A stretch of DNA of 43,268 nucleotides from an uncultured Hydrogenophaga sp. Lineage in GTDB: Bacteria; Pseudomonadota; Gammaproteobacteria; Burkholderiales; Burkholderiaceae_C. How positions within the stretch are numbered: the stretch's first letter is position 1; each line of letters starts with the position of its first letter. The translations under genes and the position numbers were made by a program. The notes beneath the pieces were generated by a model, which saw only the letters and a list, made by a program, of their open reading frames with translations, had not been told where the DNA came from and did no database searches. Positions 43,247-43,268 of this stretch are shown here, one piece after another. Location: the NCBI RefSeq assembly GCF_958439165.1, contig NZ_OY288116.1:70001-113268 (forward strand). The letters run 5' to 3'.

Positions 43247-43268
43247 ATGAATCCGTCCCGGTCCAACG
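43247..43268 (+). CDS. Start of a divergent gene cut by the window edge (possible)
   Basis: An ATG at 43247 opens a frame (MNPSRSN) that runs off the window. It is divergent from the ModE-like regulator. Only seven codons are seen, so neither its product nor even its reality can be judged from them. Confidence 0.3.

Overview
The window is a 43 kb piece of a GC-rich bacterial chromosome. The 23S/5S rRNA sequence and the gene families (hppD/phhA with an Lrp-type regulator, a leucine/isovalerate (liu) cluster with a MerR-type LiuR, bioAFD, trkAH) point to the Betaproteobacteria, most likely Burkholderiales. Species cannot be fixed from sequence reading alone. No phage, transposon, CRISPR, toxin-antitoxin or other defence locus is visible, and almost all of the window is ordinary housekeeping and catabolic sequence.

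Layout. 1-2199: 3' two thirds of a 23S rRNA gene, a 23S-5S spacer, 5S rRNA and a strong intrinsic terminator that ends the rRNA operon. 2226-4891: a metallo-beta-lactamase-fold hydrolase and a conserved FFLEELYG protein of unknown function on the minus strand, divergent from a membrane-anchored lipase-like hydrolase. 4813-7387: phenylalanine/tyrosine catabolism (hppD, then phhA) divergent from an Lrp/AsnC regulator. 7470-16359: a plus-strand run of GNAT acetyltransferase, corC, lnt, glyQ, glyS, a gmhB-like phosphatase, plsC and a YgjP-type metalloprotease. 16332-18572: a second MBL hydrolase (minus), liuR (plus) and a YigZ/IMPACT gene (minus). 18710-29235: a ten-gene plus-strand run with thioesterase, isovaleryl-CoA dehydrogenase, beta-carbonic anhydrase, aceK, thiolase, a second acyl-CoA dehydrogenase, trkA, trkH, a YchJ-like gene and a HAD phosphatase. 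29246-30286: an AraC regulator (minus). 30397-42103: a twelve-gene plus-strand run with liuB, liuC, bioA, bioF, bioD, liuD, ghrA, liuE, a LysE-family exporter, ybaK-like, a DUF1289 protein and a DsbA-like HCCA isomerase. 42118-43185: a ModE/LysR-hybrid regulator, with the first codons of a divergent gene cut by the right edge.

How it works together. The centre and right are a full path from isovaleryl-CoA to acetyl-CoA plus acetoacetate: LiuA dehydrogenates isovaleryl-CoA, LiuB/LiuD carboxylate methylcrotonyl-CoA, LiuC hydrates methylglutaconyl-CoA, LiuE cleaves HMG-CoA, and the thiolase can handle acetoacetyl-CoA. Genes that supply what this path consumes sit in the same runs: bioA-bioF-bioD lie between the carboxylase subunit genes (LiuD carries biotin) and a carbonic anhydrase can supply bicarbonate. 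aceK (isocitrate dehydrogenase switch) and ghrA (glyoxylate reductase) fit growth on acetyl-CoA-yielding substrates. Two near-identical 20-bp palindromes, one before liuR and one overlapping a good promoter before the thioesterase-liuA run, are the likely LiuR operators. None is seen before the liuB run.

The items most worth checking are the carboxylase/biotin/bicarbonate gene arrangement, the LiuR operator pair, a GmhB-like protein that has lost both aspartates of HAD motif IV, and the unassigned FFLEELYG/MBL/lipase group next to the rRNA operon. I found no clear candidate for a wholly new biological system.
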